The notes: a model not told the origin generated them from the sequence alone. A stretch of 64,000 nt of DNA from Streptomyces sp. CB00455 (GCF_001905445.1 NZ_LIVQ01000007.1:390910-454909), one strand, 5' to 3'. Positions 19,316-27,474 are shown, counted from the first letter of the stretch. A program made the numbers and translations.

Positions 19316-19785
19316 CGGCTGCCCCGCCCGCCAGGCACTTGTCCGCCCTTGTCGCGGCTCCGGCGAGTACTCAGACGGCATGGAAGGGGCGCAGTGCTCC
19401 TGTCAGAAACCGGAGAACACGGCGCGGCGTTTCAAGCCATCTCTCGATTCGCCGAGGAGCGGAAATCCGCTCGTCCTCCGGAGTAAGCCGCTGATAGCAA
19501 CCACCGGCGCGGGCGGAACGAAGAAATCCACGAGCTGAGGGCCGCGTCCGAAATGCGCCGTGTGACTTGAGTCACGCCGATATGGGCAAGATCAGACTGG
19601 TGCGTTACGTTCGCAATGAACGCATCAAGTTGACCCGGACCAGGTCGACCTGACGCGGTTAAAGTCAACTTGCACGGGGGGGGGGAGTCAGACGCGGTTC
19701 GGGGCCGAAAGTGTCCAAGCCGACGGCTCCACGAACAGGCGCCTGATCTCCGCACCCCTTTGTGCATAACGCAAAGGAAGAATAC
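19316..19785. other. regulatory-looking intergenic with inverted repeat and G10 run
   Basis: About 470 bases before the small secreted protein. It carries a perfect 9-bp inverted repeat, CAAGTTGAC (19626-19634) and GTCAACTTG (19664-19672), 29 bases apart, and a run of ten G at 19676-19685. These sit 115-160 bases before the gene at 19786 and could be its operator region. Confidence 0.5.
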
Positions 19786-20217
19786 GTGAAGCGCAATACG
19801 TTACGCATCGGGGGCGTCGCAGTACTCGCGGCACTTGCTCTGGGCCTCGGCGGCACTGCCGCTCAGGCGAGCACGGCTCCCTCTGTCACCCCTGCCCCCA
19901 CCATCTCGGTGACCACGCCGGAGCAGCAGCAGGCGGTCCAGTCGCTGGCCGCCGCCCTACTGAATTCCCCCGTCGAGTACACCGCGGCCGAGCGCGCCGA
20001 GCTGCAGTCGATCGCGAACGGCGAGGCCGCTACCGCCGGCAAGTTCGACGGGCTTGTCAAGCTGCTCAAGAAGGTCCCCGGCTTCGCCAAGGCCGTCGGC
20101 GGAAAGTTCAGCGAATTCCAGGCCTGGTACAACGGCCTCTCTTGGTATTGGAAGGCTCCGCTGGCTGCCATGAACGCCGCCAACAACCTCTACACCATCT
20201 GGGAAATGTTCCACTGA
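19786..20217 (+). CDS. small secreted cationic protein, unknown
   Basis: GTG start with AAGGAAG seven bases upstream. The 143-residue precursor has a clear signal peptide (VKRNTLRIGGVAVLAALALG, cleavage near AAQA-ST). The mature part of about 114 residues has no Cys. It contains an amphipathic cationic stretch (FDGLVKLLKKVPGFAKAVGG) followed by an aromatic segment (AWYNGLSWYWKAP) and ends at IWEMFH. The composition recalls membrane-active bacteriocins, but no known family is recognised. The next gene, 81 bases on, encodes a small multi-pass membrane protein. Confidence 0.72.
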   Translation: MKRNTLRIGGVAVLAALALGLGGTAAQASTAPSVTPAPTISVTTPEQQQAVQSLAAALLNSPVEYTAAERAELQSIANGEAATAGKFDGLVKLLKKVPGFAKAVGGKFSEFQAWYNGLSWYWKAPLAAMNAANNLYTIWEMFH

Positions 20218-20298
20218 CAAACAAACTGATCTCTCATTGATCGGTTGCAGCACGCCTCTTGCGGCATCCCATCCGCGAACCCGAGAGGACATGCGACG

Positions 20299-20598
20299 TT
20301 GAACACCTCTTCAGCCGTGCCGCACGCCGGCGAAAGGGAGCAGAAGCCAGGTTGGTTCGTGACTGCGGCGCTCATCGGCGCACTGTCCCTGCTGCTCCGC
20401 CTCACTGACACCTGGTCCTGGTGGGCCTTCCTCTGGGCTCCATTGCTCGGCCTTGCCATCGGCTCCGCGACGTACGAGTGGCGGCTGACAGCCCGCAGCC
20501 GGTGGCGTATGCCCCCCATGGAGTGGGTGCTGCTGATCGTCGCGCACCTTGGCCTGGGCACATCACTGGCGGTTGTAGGCGGCTTCCTGCACCGCTGA
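20299..20598 (+). CDS. small multi-pass membrane protein
   Basis: TTG start at 20299 with GAGAGG ten bases upstream; the frame extends back to 20245 but that part looks non-coding. The 99-residue protein has three hydrophobic segments: WFVTAALIGALSLLL, WSWWAFLWAPLLGLAIG and VLLIVAHLGLGTSLAVVGGF. It follows the small secreted protein on the same strand and would fit an immunity or export partner, but this is inference from position only. Its TGA and the TGA of the opposite gene lie in one TGATCA palindrome. Confidence 0.6.
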   Translation: MNTSSAVPHAGEREQKPGWFVTAALIGALSLLLRLTDTWSWWAFLWAPLLGLAIGSATYEWRLTARSRWRMPPMEWVLLIVAHLGLGTSLAVVGGFLHR

Positions 20599-20829
20599 TC
20601 ACGGACTGCCCCCGACGAATACTCCCAAGAATTGCTCCGCCACCTTGCTATGCCCGGGGAAGACGATGTTCTCGGCGAGTCGCAGCAGTAGGCAGGCCAG
20701 CTCCGGAGTGGCCGGCGTGCGGCCGGAGGCGTAGTTCCCGCCGCCCATCTGCAGAGCGAGGAGGTAGTCGAAAGCGCGGTCAACTTCCTCCGGAGTGAGC
20801 GGGGTGCGGCCTGGTATCAGGTACGGCAT
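20599..20829 (-). CDS. small conserved-looking hypothetical protein
   Basis: A 76-residue protein beginning MPYLIPGRTPLTPEEVDRAF, with a GAGGAG site before the ATG. It looks helical (FDYLLALQMGG, LACLLLRLAENIVF, KVAEQFLGVF). Not recognised. It faces the repeat array at 20949-21104 and could be transcribed from within it. It converges with the membrane protein gene, the two stops abutting. Confidence 0.6.
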   Translation of the reverse strand: MPYLIPGRTPLTPEEVDRAFDYLLALQMGGGNYASGRTPATPELACLLLRLAENIVFPGHSKVAEQFLGVFVGGSP

Positions 20830-20948
20830 GGAGGTCTCCTCAACTGTCAGCCGCCGTGGGCATCACGGCGACCCCCTGAGGTTGAAGGAATCCGCCTGTG
20901 GACAGCGGCCCGAGATTTCTCCTCCCCTCGGAAATGGACAGACCCTGC

Positions 20949-21104
20949 GGACAAGGGGCCTTACCGGACCCCCTTGACCAGCGCCCCACTCGACGCTGGC
21001 TCCCCCCGCTGCCCCCCTTGACCAGGTCGACCGCACGGCCGCGAACGCCGCATCTCCCCTTGACCTGCCCTGCGACGGGCGACCGTCAGACAACGGTCAA
21101 GGGG
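20949..21104. repeat. array of CCCCTTGACC boxes (iteron- or operator-like)
   Basis: Exact CCCCTTGACC boxes occur at 20970-20979, 21014-21023 and 21056-21065. An exact inverted copy (GGTCAAGGGG) is at 21095-21104, and a one-mismatch inverted copy (GGACAAGGGG) at 20949-20958. Spacings are 21, 44, 42 and 39 bases, near two and four helix turns, so the boxes lie on about one face of the DNA. The array sits between the divergent gene at 20829 and the replication-relaxation operon. It suggests cooperative protein binding: plasmid iterons, a partition site or an operator. Confidence 0.75.
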
Positions 21105-21171
21105 TCCCCCTGCACGCTCTCCCTCCTCGGCCCCGGTGTGGGGCGGTGAATGACGAGAAGGAGACACGACG

Positions 21172-21330
21172 ATGGCGACGATCCACTGCCACCCGGCAGA
21201 CGGCACCCGGCCGCCGGCCCCGCCGGGCGCCGGGCTGGACGCGGGCAAGCCCTGCACTGGTTGGGCAAGCGGAAGTGGGCTCCTTGAGGGGGCACTTCAG
21301 TTCCTCCTTGGGGCACGCGAATCAGCGTGA
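21172..21330 (+). CDS. 52-residue hypothetical protein before the replication-relaxation gene
   Basis: ATG with a GAAGGAG site eight bases upstream. The product reads MATIHCHPADGTRPPAPPGA, then GLDAGKPCTGWASG and LLEGALQFLLGARESA. It has two Cys, a Pro-rich start and a hydrophobic C-terminal helix. The function is unknown. It lies 68 bases after the box array and in the same direction as the chimera. Confidence 0.5.
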   Translation: MATIHCHPADGTRPPAPPGAGLDAGKPCTGWASGSGLLEGALQFLLGARESA

Positions 21331-21484
21331 AGACTACGACGTCACACCCCTCTTCTCCCCTCTTGTTGTCCGTGTGGGAGGAGATCATCGGGTTCCAGGG
21401 GGGCCCGGCGCCCTCCCGGACCAGGCAGGTTCGGCTTGCGGCCGACCGGTGCAGCTGGTCGCGTACGGCGAAGGGGCGGGGCTG

Positions 21485-22594
21485 ATGGCAGGCAAGCGGC
21501 TGACGAATCCGGCGGGATCCTCGAATGACTTGCGGGGCGATGTGCTGCGCGTGCTGGGGGTGCTGAAGGTGGCTACGGCCGATCAGATCCAGCGGATCGC
21601 TGCACCGCACCTGACCTACCGGCACACCATGAAGGCGACCGCCTCCGAGCGCAAGACTGCCCGTACCGCCTCGCACGCGGGTGCGCTCTCCGATCTGCGC
21701 AAGCATGGTCTCGCCGAGAACGGCGGCACCACCCGGGTGGGGGAGACGCTGCGCAACCTGACCACCAAGGGCCTGGAAGCCGCCTCCTACGAGCTCGGAC
21801 GCCCGCTCACGGAGATGGGCTCCACCGCTCGCGGTGCGGGCTCCAGCGGGGCCACCCACCCCATGGCCGTCAACGAGACCGTCATCGCCATGCTCCGCCC
21901 CAAGCCCGACCTCCGGCTGCTCACCGGGGAGCCGGCCGAAGCCAAGGCGGCCGCGCAGGCCGCCGTCGACGCCCCGGCCGGTATCGGCGCGATCGCCTCG
22001 TACGCGACGGAGGTCCCGCTGCCCGCTACCGGCACGTGGGGTGCGCCGGGCAAGGGCGGCGCCCAGGCCGACATCGCCGGCAAGGTCATCCGAGCCTCTC
22101 TGCGGACAGCGTCCACGATCATCAAGCGGCAGGGCGGCGAGATCCGCAGCTACGACGGTGACCGCGTCATGGGAATCTTCATCGGGAATTCGAAGAACTC
22201 GGATGTCGCGAAGGTCGGGCTCCAGATCCACTACGCGATCGACGAGATCGTCAAGTCAGCCCTGTACGCCGAGCTGCCGGAACTGAAGAGCGGCGGTTTC
22301 GTCCCGGAGATGTGTGTGGGCATCGCGTCAGGCGAAGCGTTCATCGCTCGTGCCGGTGTCCGGGACAGCAGCGACCTCGTCTCGATCGGCCGAGCTCCGA
22401 ACGTGGCCGCCAAACTCAGCGACATCCGCGAGCCGGGCTACGGATACAGGACGTACATCACCGCCGACGTCTACGGGTGGCTCAACGAGGACTCCAAGCT
22501 CTGCAAAGGGGTGGACATGTGGAACTCCTACAGGCCCCAGATCGGTGGTGAATGGATGACGATCTACCGCTCCAGCTACTGGTGGTCCGTATGA
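21485..22594 (+). CDS. chimera: replication-relaxation N-terminus fused to Pycsar-type nucleotide cyclase C-terminus
   Basis: From ATG 21485 (MAGKRLTNPAGSSNDLRGDV) residues 1-197 match the Streptomyces plasmid/ICE replication-relaxation family: a winged-helix start (VLGVLKVATADQIQRIAAPH), then ALSDLRKHGLAENGGTTR and ATGTWGAPGKGGAQADI. The usual nuclease-like half is absent. At residue 198 the frame continues as the C-terminal 172 residues of a class III nucleotide cyclase of the PycC type: IIKRQGGEIRSYDGDRVMGI, KNSDVAKVGLQIHYAIDEIV, GIASGEAFIARAGVR, LVSIGRAPNVAAKLS. Asp224/Asp226 of the SYDGDR loop are kept. The upstream strand with the first metal-binding Asp of the cyclase is missing, so the cyclase is probably inactive unless complemented. 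Stop overlaps the next start (ATGA). The junction is in frame and clean. Confidence 0.8.
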   Translation: MAGKRLTNPAGSSNDLRGDVLRVLGVLKVATADQIQRIAAPHLTYRHTMKATASERKTARTASHAGALSDLRKHGLAENGGTTRVGETLRNLTTKGLEAASYELGRPLTEMGSTARGAGSSGATHPMAVNETVIAMLRPKPDLRLLTGEPAEAKAAAQAAVDAPAGIGAIASYATEVPLPATGTWGAPGKGGAQADIAGKVIRASLRTASTIIKRQGGEIRSYDGDRVMGIFIGNSKNSDVAKVGLQIHYAIDEIVKSALYAELPELKSGGFVPEMCVGIASGEAFIARAGVRDSSDLVSIGRAPNVAAKLSDIREPGYGYRTYITADVYGWLNEDSKLCKGVDMWNSYRPQIGGEWMTIYRSSYWWSV

Positions 22595-23094
22595 CCGCGC
22601 CCTCCGAGGCGGTGGACACCGCCTGGCGGATCCACGGCGCGCTCGGAGACTGGACGGCCCGGGTCGATGCCAAGGCGTCCTTCGCCCTTACCCTCGAATC
22701 CGCCGCCACGGCCGGGATCATCGCGCTGTCGGCAGACGACCGCCTGTTCGCTGATCTTCACGGCTGGAGCGCCCGTGTGCCGCTGTGGATCGGCACAGTC
22801 ATCATCCTGGTCGGCGGAGTCTGGGCCATGTTGGTGGTCGTCCCCCGGCTCCGCTCGTCGAAGGACCTCGAAGCGGAAGCACCCAACCACTTCATCTACT
22901 TCGGGCACCTCCGGCACCGCGAGGTCACGGAACTGGCGACGGCCCTGCAGCACACCGACGTCCTGCCGGTGCTCAGCCAGCAGCTCATCAAGATGAGCGA
23001 GATCGCCTGGCGCAAGCACCGCTACGTGCAGTGCTCCTTCGTCTGCTTCGGCGTGGGAGCGTTCATCGTCTTCATCGCGGGCGTCATCGCCTGA
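22591..23094 (+). CDS. pycTM: Pycsar effector PycTM-like membrane protein (DUF5706)
   Basis: A 167-residue protein whose ATG overlaps the stop of the cyclase chimera. After a soluble start with the family's DAKASFALTLESAA segment there is a hydrophobic stretch (ATAGIIALS). Then come a strong helix (VPLWIGTVIILVGGVWAMLV) and a C-terminal helix (CFGVGAFIVFIAGVIA). Between the last two lie the conserved IYFGHLRH and QQLIKMSEIAWRKHRY regions. In Pycsar antiphage systems, cyclic pyrimidine nucleotides (cCMP or cUMP) made by PycC activate this membrane-disrupting effector. Here the gene looks intact although its cyclase is truncated. Confidence 0.8.
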   Translation: MTAPSEAVDTAWRIHGALGDWTARVDAKASFALTLESAATAGIIALSADDRLFADLHGWSARVPLWIGTVIILVGGVWAMLVVVPRLRSSKDLEAEAPNHFIYFGHLRHREVTELATALQHTDVLPVLSQQLIKMSEIAWRKHRYVQCSFVCFGVGAFIVFIAGVIA

Positions 23095-23324
23095 CTGCGC
23101 CACAACGACGGGCCGCGCGGAATTCGTGCGGCCCGTCGACGTGGGCCTTGAGGTTGACCGACTGAGGCGCGTGCGCGGCCCACGCGATTCCACGGTCGTC
23201 CGGCGGGATGTCCTCCGGTTCACTGTCAGCATCGGCTCGCGAACGACCACGTCATGCGGCTATGTCGTCTACGTGCCGGGAAATTCCGAGGTTGCTCGCC
23301 GCCGGGCCGCTTACGCTGAGTCTC

Positions 23325-24323
23325 GTGTCTGCACCGAAACTCCACCACTATGTGCCTCAGAGCTACCTGGCACGATTCGGGCGAGGCGACATGGTCAGGG
23401 TGAGGCGCCGATGCCCGCCGAAGACGCACCTCGCCAACGTCAAGAACGTCGCAGCCGAGACCGGCTTCTACACGATGACCGACGAGAACGGCATGCCCTC
23501 CACGGCCATCGAGCATGAGCTCAGCCGCCTGGAGGCGCAGGGCCTTGACGCCCTGCGCCGAATAGACGAGACGGGCATGCCTCCGGCCGTCGGTACCGAC
23601 GACCGCGAGCTCCTCTGCCTCTACCTGGCTGTGCAGATGGCCCGGACCCCGCGGCAGCGCACGGGCCCGCTCTTCGGACGCAACGTCACCGCCTACGCGA
23701 ACGGACGCGAGGTGGACCTGGCGCTGATGACCAAGTACCTCACACACAAGCATCTCGGTCACCCACCACGGGCGGCCGAAGCCCAAGGCGCCTGGGACTA
23801 CTACCACGGTGCGCGAGCGATGAACGACGGCAACGACACCACTCACGACGAAGCGGTTGCCGTGACGCTCGGCTCCGTCCGGGTGTGCCTCCCGCAGTAC
23901 CGCGCTCGGCACTGGCGACTCGAGACCAGCCGCAAGCCGAACTTCCTCACCTCCGACGCCCCGCTCGTACTCTGGCGCCCGGAAACCCGGAGTGACACCT
24001 ACCAAGGGTTCGGCCTAGAGGGCGCTCATGAGATTAGGTTCCCGGTCAGTCCCACGGCCCAGCTCGTGCTCATCCCCGGCCAAGGCACCTCCGCGGAAGA
24101 GGTCAAGCTCAGCCGAGTGATCAGTTGCAACCAGGACCTCACGGACAGCTGCGAGCAGGTCATCGTTGGGCACCCGGACCGGCACACCGCGCTCGACAAG
24201 GTCCAACTGAGCAGGCGGGGGCCCACGCTGCGCTTCAACACGGCCCCCGGCATCCGGAAGAAGTCCGACGGCACGGAAGAGCCCATGGGCGACATCCTGC
24301 ACATGTACACCACCCGTCGCTGA
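23325..24323 (+). CDS. DUF4238-domain protein
   Basis: GTG 23325 starts the typical N-terminus (VSAPKLHHYVPQSYLARFGR); the frame is open further upstream but non-coding in character. The 332-residue product has the family pattern: a HHYVPQ motif, TGFYTMTDENG, an E-H-x-L-S-x-L-E helix, a central HKHLGHPP region, the FLTSDAPLVLW strand and FPVSPTAQLVLIPG. DUF4238 proteins are of unknown function, often singletons in accessory or defence regions. It lies 230 bases after the Pycsar-like pair on the same strand and may belong to the same island. Confidence 0.82.
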   Translation: MSAPKLHHYVPQSYLARFGRGDMVRVRRRCPPKTHLANVKNVAAETGFYTMTDENGMPSTAIEHELSRLEAQGLDALRRIDETGMPPAVGTDDRELLCLYLAVQMARTPRQRTGPLFGRNVTAYANGREVDLALMTKYLTHKHLGHPPRAAEAQGAWDYYHGARAMNDGNDTTHDEAVAVTLGSVRVCLPQYRARHWRLETSRKPNFLTSDAPLVLWRPETRSDTYQGFGLEGAHEIRFPVSPTAQLVLIPGQGTSAEEVKLSRVISCNQDLTDSCEQVIVGHPDRHTALDKVQLSRRGPTLRFNTAPGIRKKSDGTEEPMGDILHMYTTRR

Positions 24324-24425
24324 GACCTTTGGTGGGCCGGGCCGGCCCACCACTGCGCGGGTCCACCGGCGGAGCCGCCGCGCCGCGCCACTCGATCGCG
24401 AGCCCTGGAACCTACTGACACTCGA

Positions 24426-24660
24426 CTAAGCCCAGCGCATTCCGATCGAGGAGAGTTGCTCCATCCGCTCCGGGGACAGCGTGGCGGCCCGGCGGCGCTG
24501 GTTGTCGACCCACGTCCCGAGTTTCAGCGGGACGTCCCGCTGGGCCTGGCCGTCGCCGCCGAGGGTGATGGTCTCGACGTGCTTGCGGGGCACCGTGAGG
24601 TGGCCCTCGCGGGCGAAGTACTGGGCTGCGGCGACGTAGTGCATCCCGATATCTCGACGC
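24426..24660 (-). pseudogene. helicase-associated (HA) domain remnant
   Basis: The minus strand encodes YVAAAQYFAREGHLTVPRKH, VPLKLGTWVDNQRRRAATLS and RMEQLSSIGMRWA before TAG. This is one copy of the helicase-associated domain (HA, PF03457) that repeats at the C-terminus of Streptomyces DEAD/DEAH helicases. The ATPase and the other repeats are missing, so it is a remnant of the extreme 3' end of a large gene. Confidence 0.7.
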
Positions 24661-25057
24661 TGGCGAGTACAGCGTGAGCGCCTGTGGTCCCCATGAGCTG
24701 GCTCTTGGTGCTAACCCGTAGCCAGGATGGATGGGAGGTGCCCACAGGCTCAGCAGCCATGCGCAGAGTTCACCCTTGAGTGCAGACAAGATGAGCCAGT
24801 CGGATCGAGTTTCGAAAGGGAGACATCGATGGATGCCCAAAAAGACAGGGTGGGGGAGCGGAGCGGACCCCATGTTGGACGACTCTCGGCATGAGCATGA
24901 GCATGAGCATGAACGGGTGGCTTGGCGATGCTCACGGTGGAGATGTACCGGGCAGGTCCTGGGCGCTTGAGAATTCTTCAGGTCCAGATGAGCTCGTAGC
25001 TCACGCTTCAGCTCCGCAGAACATGCGGCGGTACGCCTCTCCGCTCCTTTGGGCTCG
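24661..25057. other. intergenic with hexanucleotide repeat
   Basis: About 400 bases with no recognisable gene. A perfect tandem (GCATGA)x4 occupies 24889-24912. Every open frame here lacks coding character. Confidence 0.4.
24889..24912. repeat. (GCATGA)4 tandem repeat
   Basis: Four perfect head-to-tail copies of a 6-base unit, unusual in this GC-rich DNA. No gene clearly spans it, so phase variation is not implied. Confidence 0.8.
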
Positions 25058-25555
25058 TCAGCAGCCCACGATCTCGTTGGCACAGCCCTGCACCTTCGTG
25101 GGGTCGAGGGTGTTGAGCTCCCAGACGATAAGGCCCATGGGGTCGCCGGACGCTGGTGCGGCTGTCATCGTGACGGGCGGGCCGGCGGGGAAGGTGATGC
25201 GTGCCGGGAGCTTGCGCGCGGTACCCGCGCAGGTGACGTCGACTTGTTTCTTCGAAGCTTCCCGGGTGATGGAGACCGTCACCTTACGCACGTCCGTGCT
25301 GTCGCAGACGATATCGAGACGGTAGGGCTTCTCGCCGCTCGTCTCCAGTTTCTCGTTCATGCCCGAACCGACGTGGGGAGAACCGAACCGCACACGTTGC
25401 GCTGAGGCGTGATCGTCCTTCAGGGCCGCTTGGGCACTTTGCAGGGCGTCGTCCGGCTCCGACACCGCCTCGGGGGCTGGGTCAACCCCCTGCCCGGTGC
25501 ATCCGGCGAGAGCGGTGGCGACAGCCAGGAGGACGAGGAGCTTCGGTATGCGCAC
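25058..25555 (-). CDS. secreted lipoprotein, unknown
   Basis: GTG start ending at 25555 with AAGGA seven bases upstream. The 165-residue product has a lipoprotein signal (RIPKLLVLLAVATALAGC), with Cys in the LAGC lipobox at about residue 19. The mature domain is beta-rich: YRLDIVCDSTDVRKVTVSI, then KKQVDVTCAGTARKLPARIT, with two spaced Cys, and VIVWELNTLDPTKVQGCANE near the end. This resembles small Streptomyces substrate-binding-like lipoproteins with no assigned role. It stands alone, just upstream of a decayed protease. Confidence 0.82.
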   Translation of the reverse strand: MRIPKLLVLLAVATALAGCTGQGVDPAPEAVSEPDDALQSAQAALKDDHASAQRVRFGSPHVGSGMNEKLETSGEKPYRLDIVCDSTDVRKVTVSITREASKKQVDVTCAGTARKLPARITFPAGPPVTMTAAPASGDPMGLIVWELNTLDPTKVQGCANEIVGC

Positions 25556-25629
25556 GGCGGTGTCCTTGGTTCGTGCAGTGGGGGGGCTCCGGTCCAGGCG
25601 AAGCCCCCACCGTCAGGAGGATTTAGTGG

Positions 25630-25945
25630 CTACGTCGGTACAGCTCTGGTCCACACACGTTGGCACAGGGGTCGTCCGGACGGACAGCGCCGTTTGCCGC
25701 GGCCGCGAAGCCTGCTGCGGCTGTCGGGCGCGTAGTCGTTCACTGCCTGGTTGTAGACGCGGATGATGTCCGCGTCGAACTGGGAGGAGTAGGACTCGTC
25801 GTCGATGGTGCCGCCTGTCTTCCATCCACCGATGACGCCGATCGCGTCTCCGCGCTTGCCGTCGAAGTTGCGAAGGAGGGGGCCGCCAGACACACCGCCG
25901 GCGTAGCCCGTGGAGGCGATTTTCAGCGAACTGGGATGTAGATGA
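25630..25945 (-). pseudogene. trypsin-like serine protease C-terminal fragment
   Basis: The minus strand encodes LKIASTGYAGGVSGGPLLRN, GDAIGVIGGWKTGGTIDDES and FDADIIRVYNQAVNDYAPD. It includes the nucleophile box GGVSGGP, like the GGVSGSP of the intact protease at 14505. The His and Asp regions are absent and there is no start codon. It is the third protease copy in the first 26 kb. Confidence 0.6.
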
Positions 25946-26027
25946 CGTCCGCGGCGACCTCTTGGGATTGTCTGCCGCCGGCGGAAACTCAGATGATCTG
26001 ATCGCACCATCCGGTTAGGGTCGGGCA

Positions 26028-26528
26028 GTGCCCAAGCTGAAGCGGCTGCATGCCGGCCATGCCCCGGCGGTCCTGGCCTTCGAGCTGGCGAACCGCGCCT
26101 ACTTCGCTGCCTCGGTCCCCGACCGCGGCAAGGACTTCTTCGACAGGTTCACCGACCGGTACAGCGCCCTGCTGACCGAGCAGGGAGCCGGCATCTGCGC
26201 CTTCTACGTGCTCGTTGCCGAGGACGGCTCGGTTCTGGGCCGGTTCAACCTGTACGACCTCGAGAACGGCACTGCTGAGGTCGGTTACCGGGTCGCGCAG
26301 CACGTCGCCGGCCGCGGCGTGGCGACCGCGACCGTCCGGGAACTGTGCCGGCTGGCGGTGGCACGGCACGGGTTGCGCACCCTTTGGGCGGGCACCTCCC
26401 ACGAGAATGTCGCGTCCCAGAGGGTACTGATCAAGGCCGGGTTTGTCCTGGTTGACCCGGTCGACCCGGCCGATCTCGGTGGTAAGACAGGCCCGCGGTA
26501 TCAGCGCGACTTGATACTGCAGCGGTAG
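26028..26528 (+). CDS. GNAT-family N-acetyltransferase
   Basis: A 166-residue acetyltransferase starting at GTG 26028. The GNAT fold is visible: FYVLVAEDGSVLGRFNLYDL (beta strands 2-4), then the acetyl-CoA loop VAGRGVATATVRELCRLA with the QxxGxGxA-like pattern. The RimJ/RimL signature follows (LRTLWAGTSHENVASQRVLI, KAGF). It probably acetylates a small molecule or a protein N-terminus; the substrate cannot be inferred. It is single and complete. Confidence 0.88.
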   Translation: MPKLKRLHAGHAPAVLAFELANRAYFAASVPDRGKDFFDRFTDRYSALLTEQGAGICAFYVLVAEDGSVLGRFNLYDLENGTAEVGYRVAQHVAGRGVATATVRELCRLAVARHGLRTLWAGTSHENVASQRVLIKAGFVLVDPVDPADLGGKTGPRYQRDLILQR

Positions 26529-26758
26529 ACCGTGCTCCTGCTGGTGGACTGACTGCGGGAAGGCTGCGGCTACCGCTCGCTTAGGCGTTCGAGTTCTTGA
26601 TGGGCCGGATAGCGGGCCGGTTCGCGCGGGTGGAGAGTGAACACGCCCGCCATCCCGCCCCGGTCGGGCCGATCCCGCTCACCTGCCACGAGACCTAGAA
26701 GGCTGATGAAGATCTTGATGGGGGGCTGTCCGGCCGGAGTCCGGGCAGGCCCTCGTGC

Positions 26759-27474
26759 TCAGGTGCCGGCTGGGGCGAGGTGCCAGGTGCCGTTGGTGTG
26801 GGTGAGTCCGAGGTTGATCAGTCGGCGGAGGTTGAGGGGCGGCTGCTCGAGTGTGGAGCCAGGTGTCGTTTTTGATGGTGCCGATGTATCGGAGCCTGCG
26901 GTTGCCTGGGTGGACGATCCAGGCGACTGCGCGTTCGACGGGGGCCCCAAGCGGCGGTAGTCGGCTTGCCAGTCGGGGTCGGTGGCGGCCTGCTGGCGGG
27001 CGGCCGCCTGCTGGTCTGGTGGGGGCGGATGGTCAGGACCCGGCCCGCTGCGGCCTTGGTGCACCGCTCGCGCAGGGGGCATCCGGTGCACAGGCCCTTG
27101 AAGGTGGCTCTGCGCTGATGGTGCTGGCCGCCGGGACCGGAGAGCGTGACGTTGTGCCCTTGGGGGCAGGTCACGGTCGCCGAGGCGGTGTCGATGGCGA
27201 AGTCGTCGAGGGTGAAACCGCCGGGAACGGCCGCCCGCAGTGGGGCAGGCTTGAGGAACAGCCGGTGCCCGGCCCGCTCGGCAGGCGTCGCCGGTGGAGT
27301 AGGCGGTGTCGCCGAAGGCGTGAACCGGCTGTTTCTTCGTCGTCGAGCAGGTCCAGGCCAACGGCCGCCTCTTGATTTTCGGCCCCTGAGCCGGGACGCA
27401 GCGCGACGGCGGTGAACAGGCCGGTCTCGGGCTCGACTACGAGGTGTGCCTTGTATCCGTCCTGCTGATGATTG
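26759..27474 (-). pseudogene. IS1182-family transposase C-terminal remnant
   Basis: Pieces in at least three minus-strand frames join into the end of an IS1182-type transposase: QDGYKAHLVVEPETGLFTAV, HAFGDTAYSTGDA, CPQGHNVTLSGPGGQHHQRR, CPLRERCTKAAAGR, RRLINLGLTHTNGTW. The Cys cluster typical of this family is visible. The upstream part is cut at 27474, where the IS5-like element is inserted, and does not resume on the other side. It is dead through multiple frameshifts. Confidence 0.8.

Noticed and set aside
24889..24912. (GCATGA)4 as a phase-variation switch
   Set aside because: A 6-base unit does not change reading frame and no real gene spans it.
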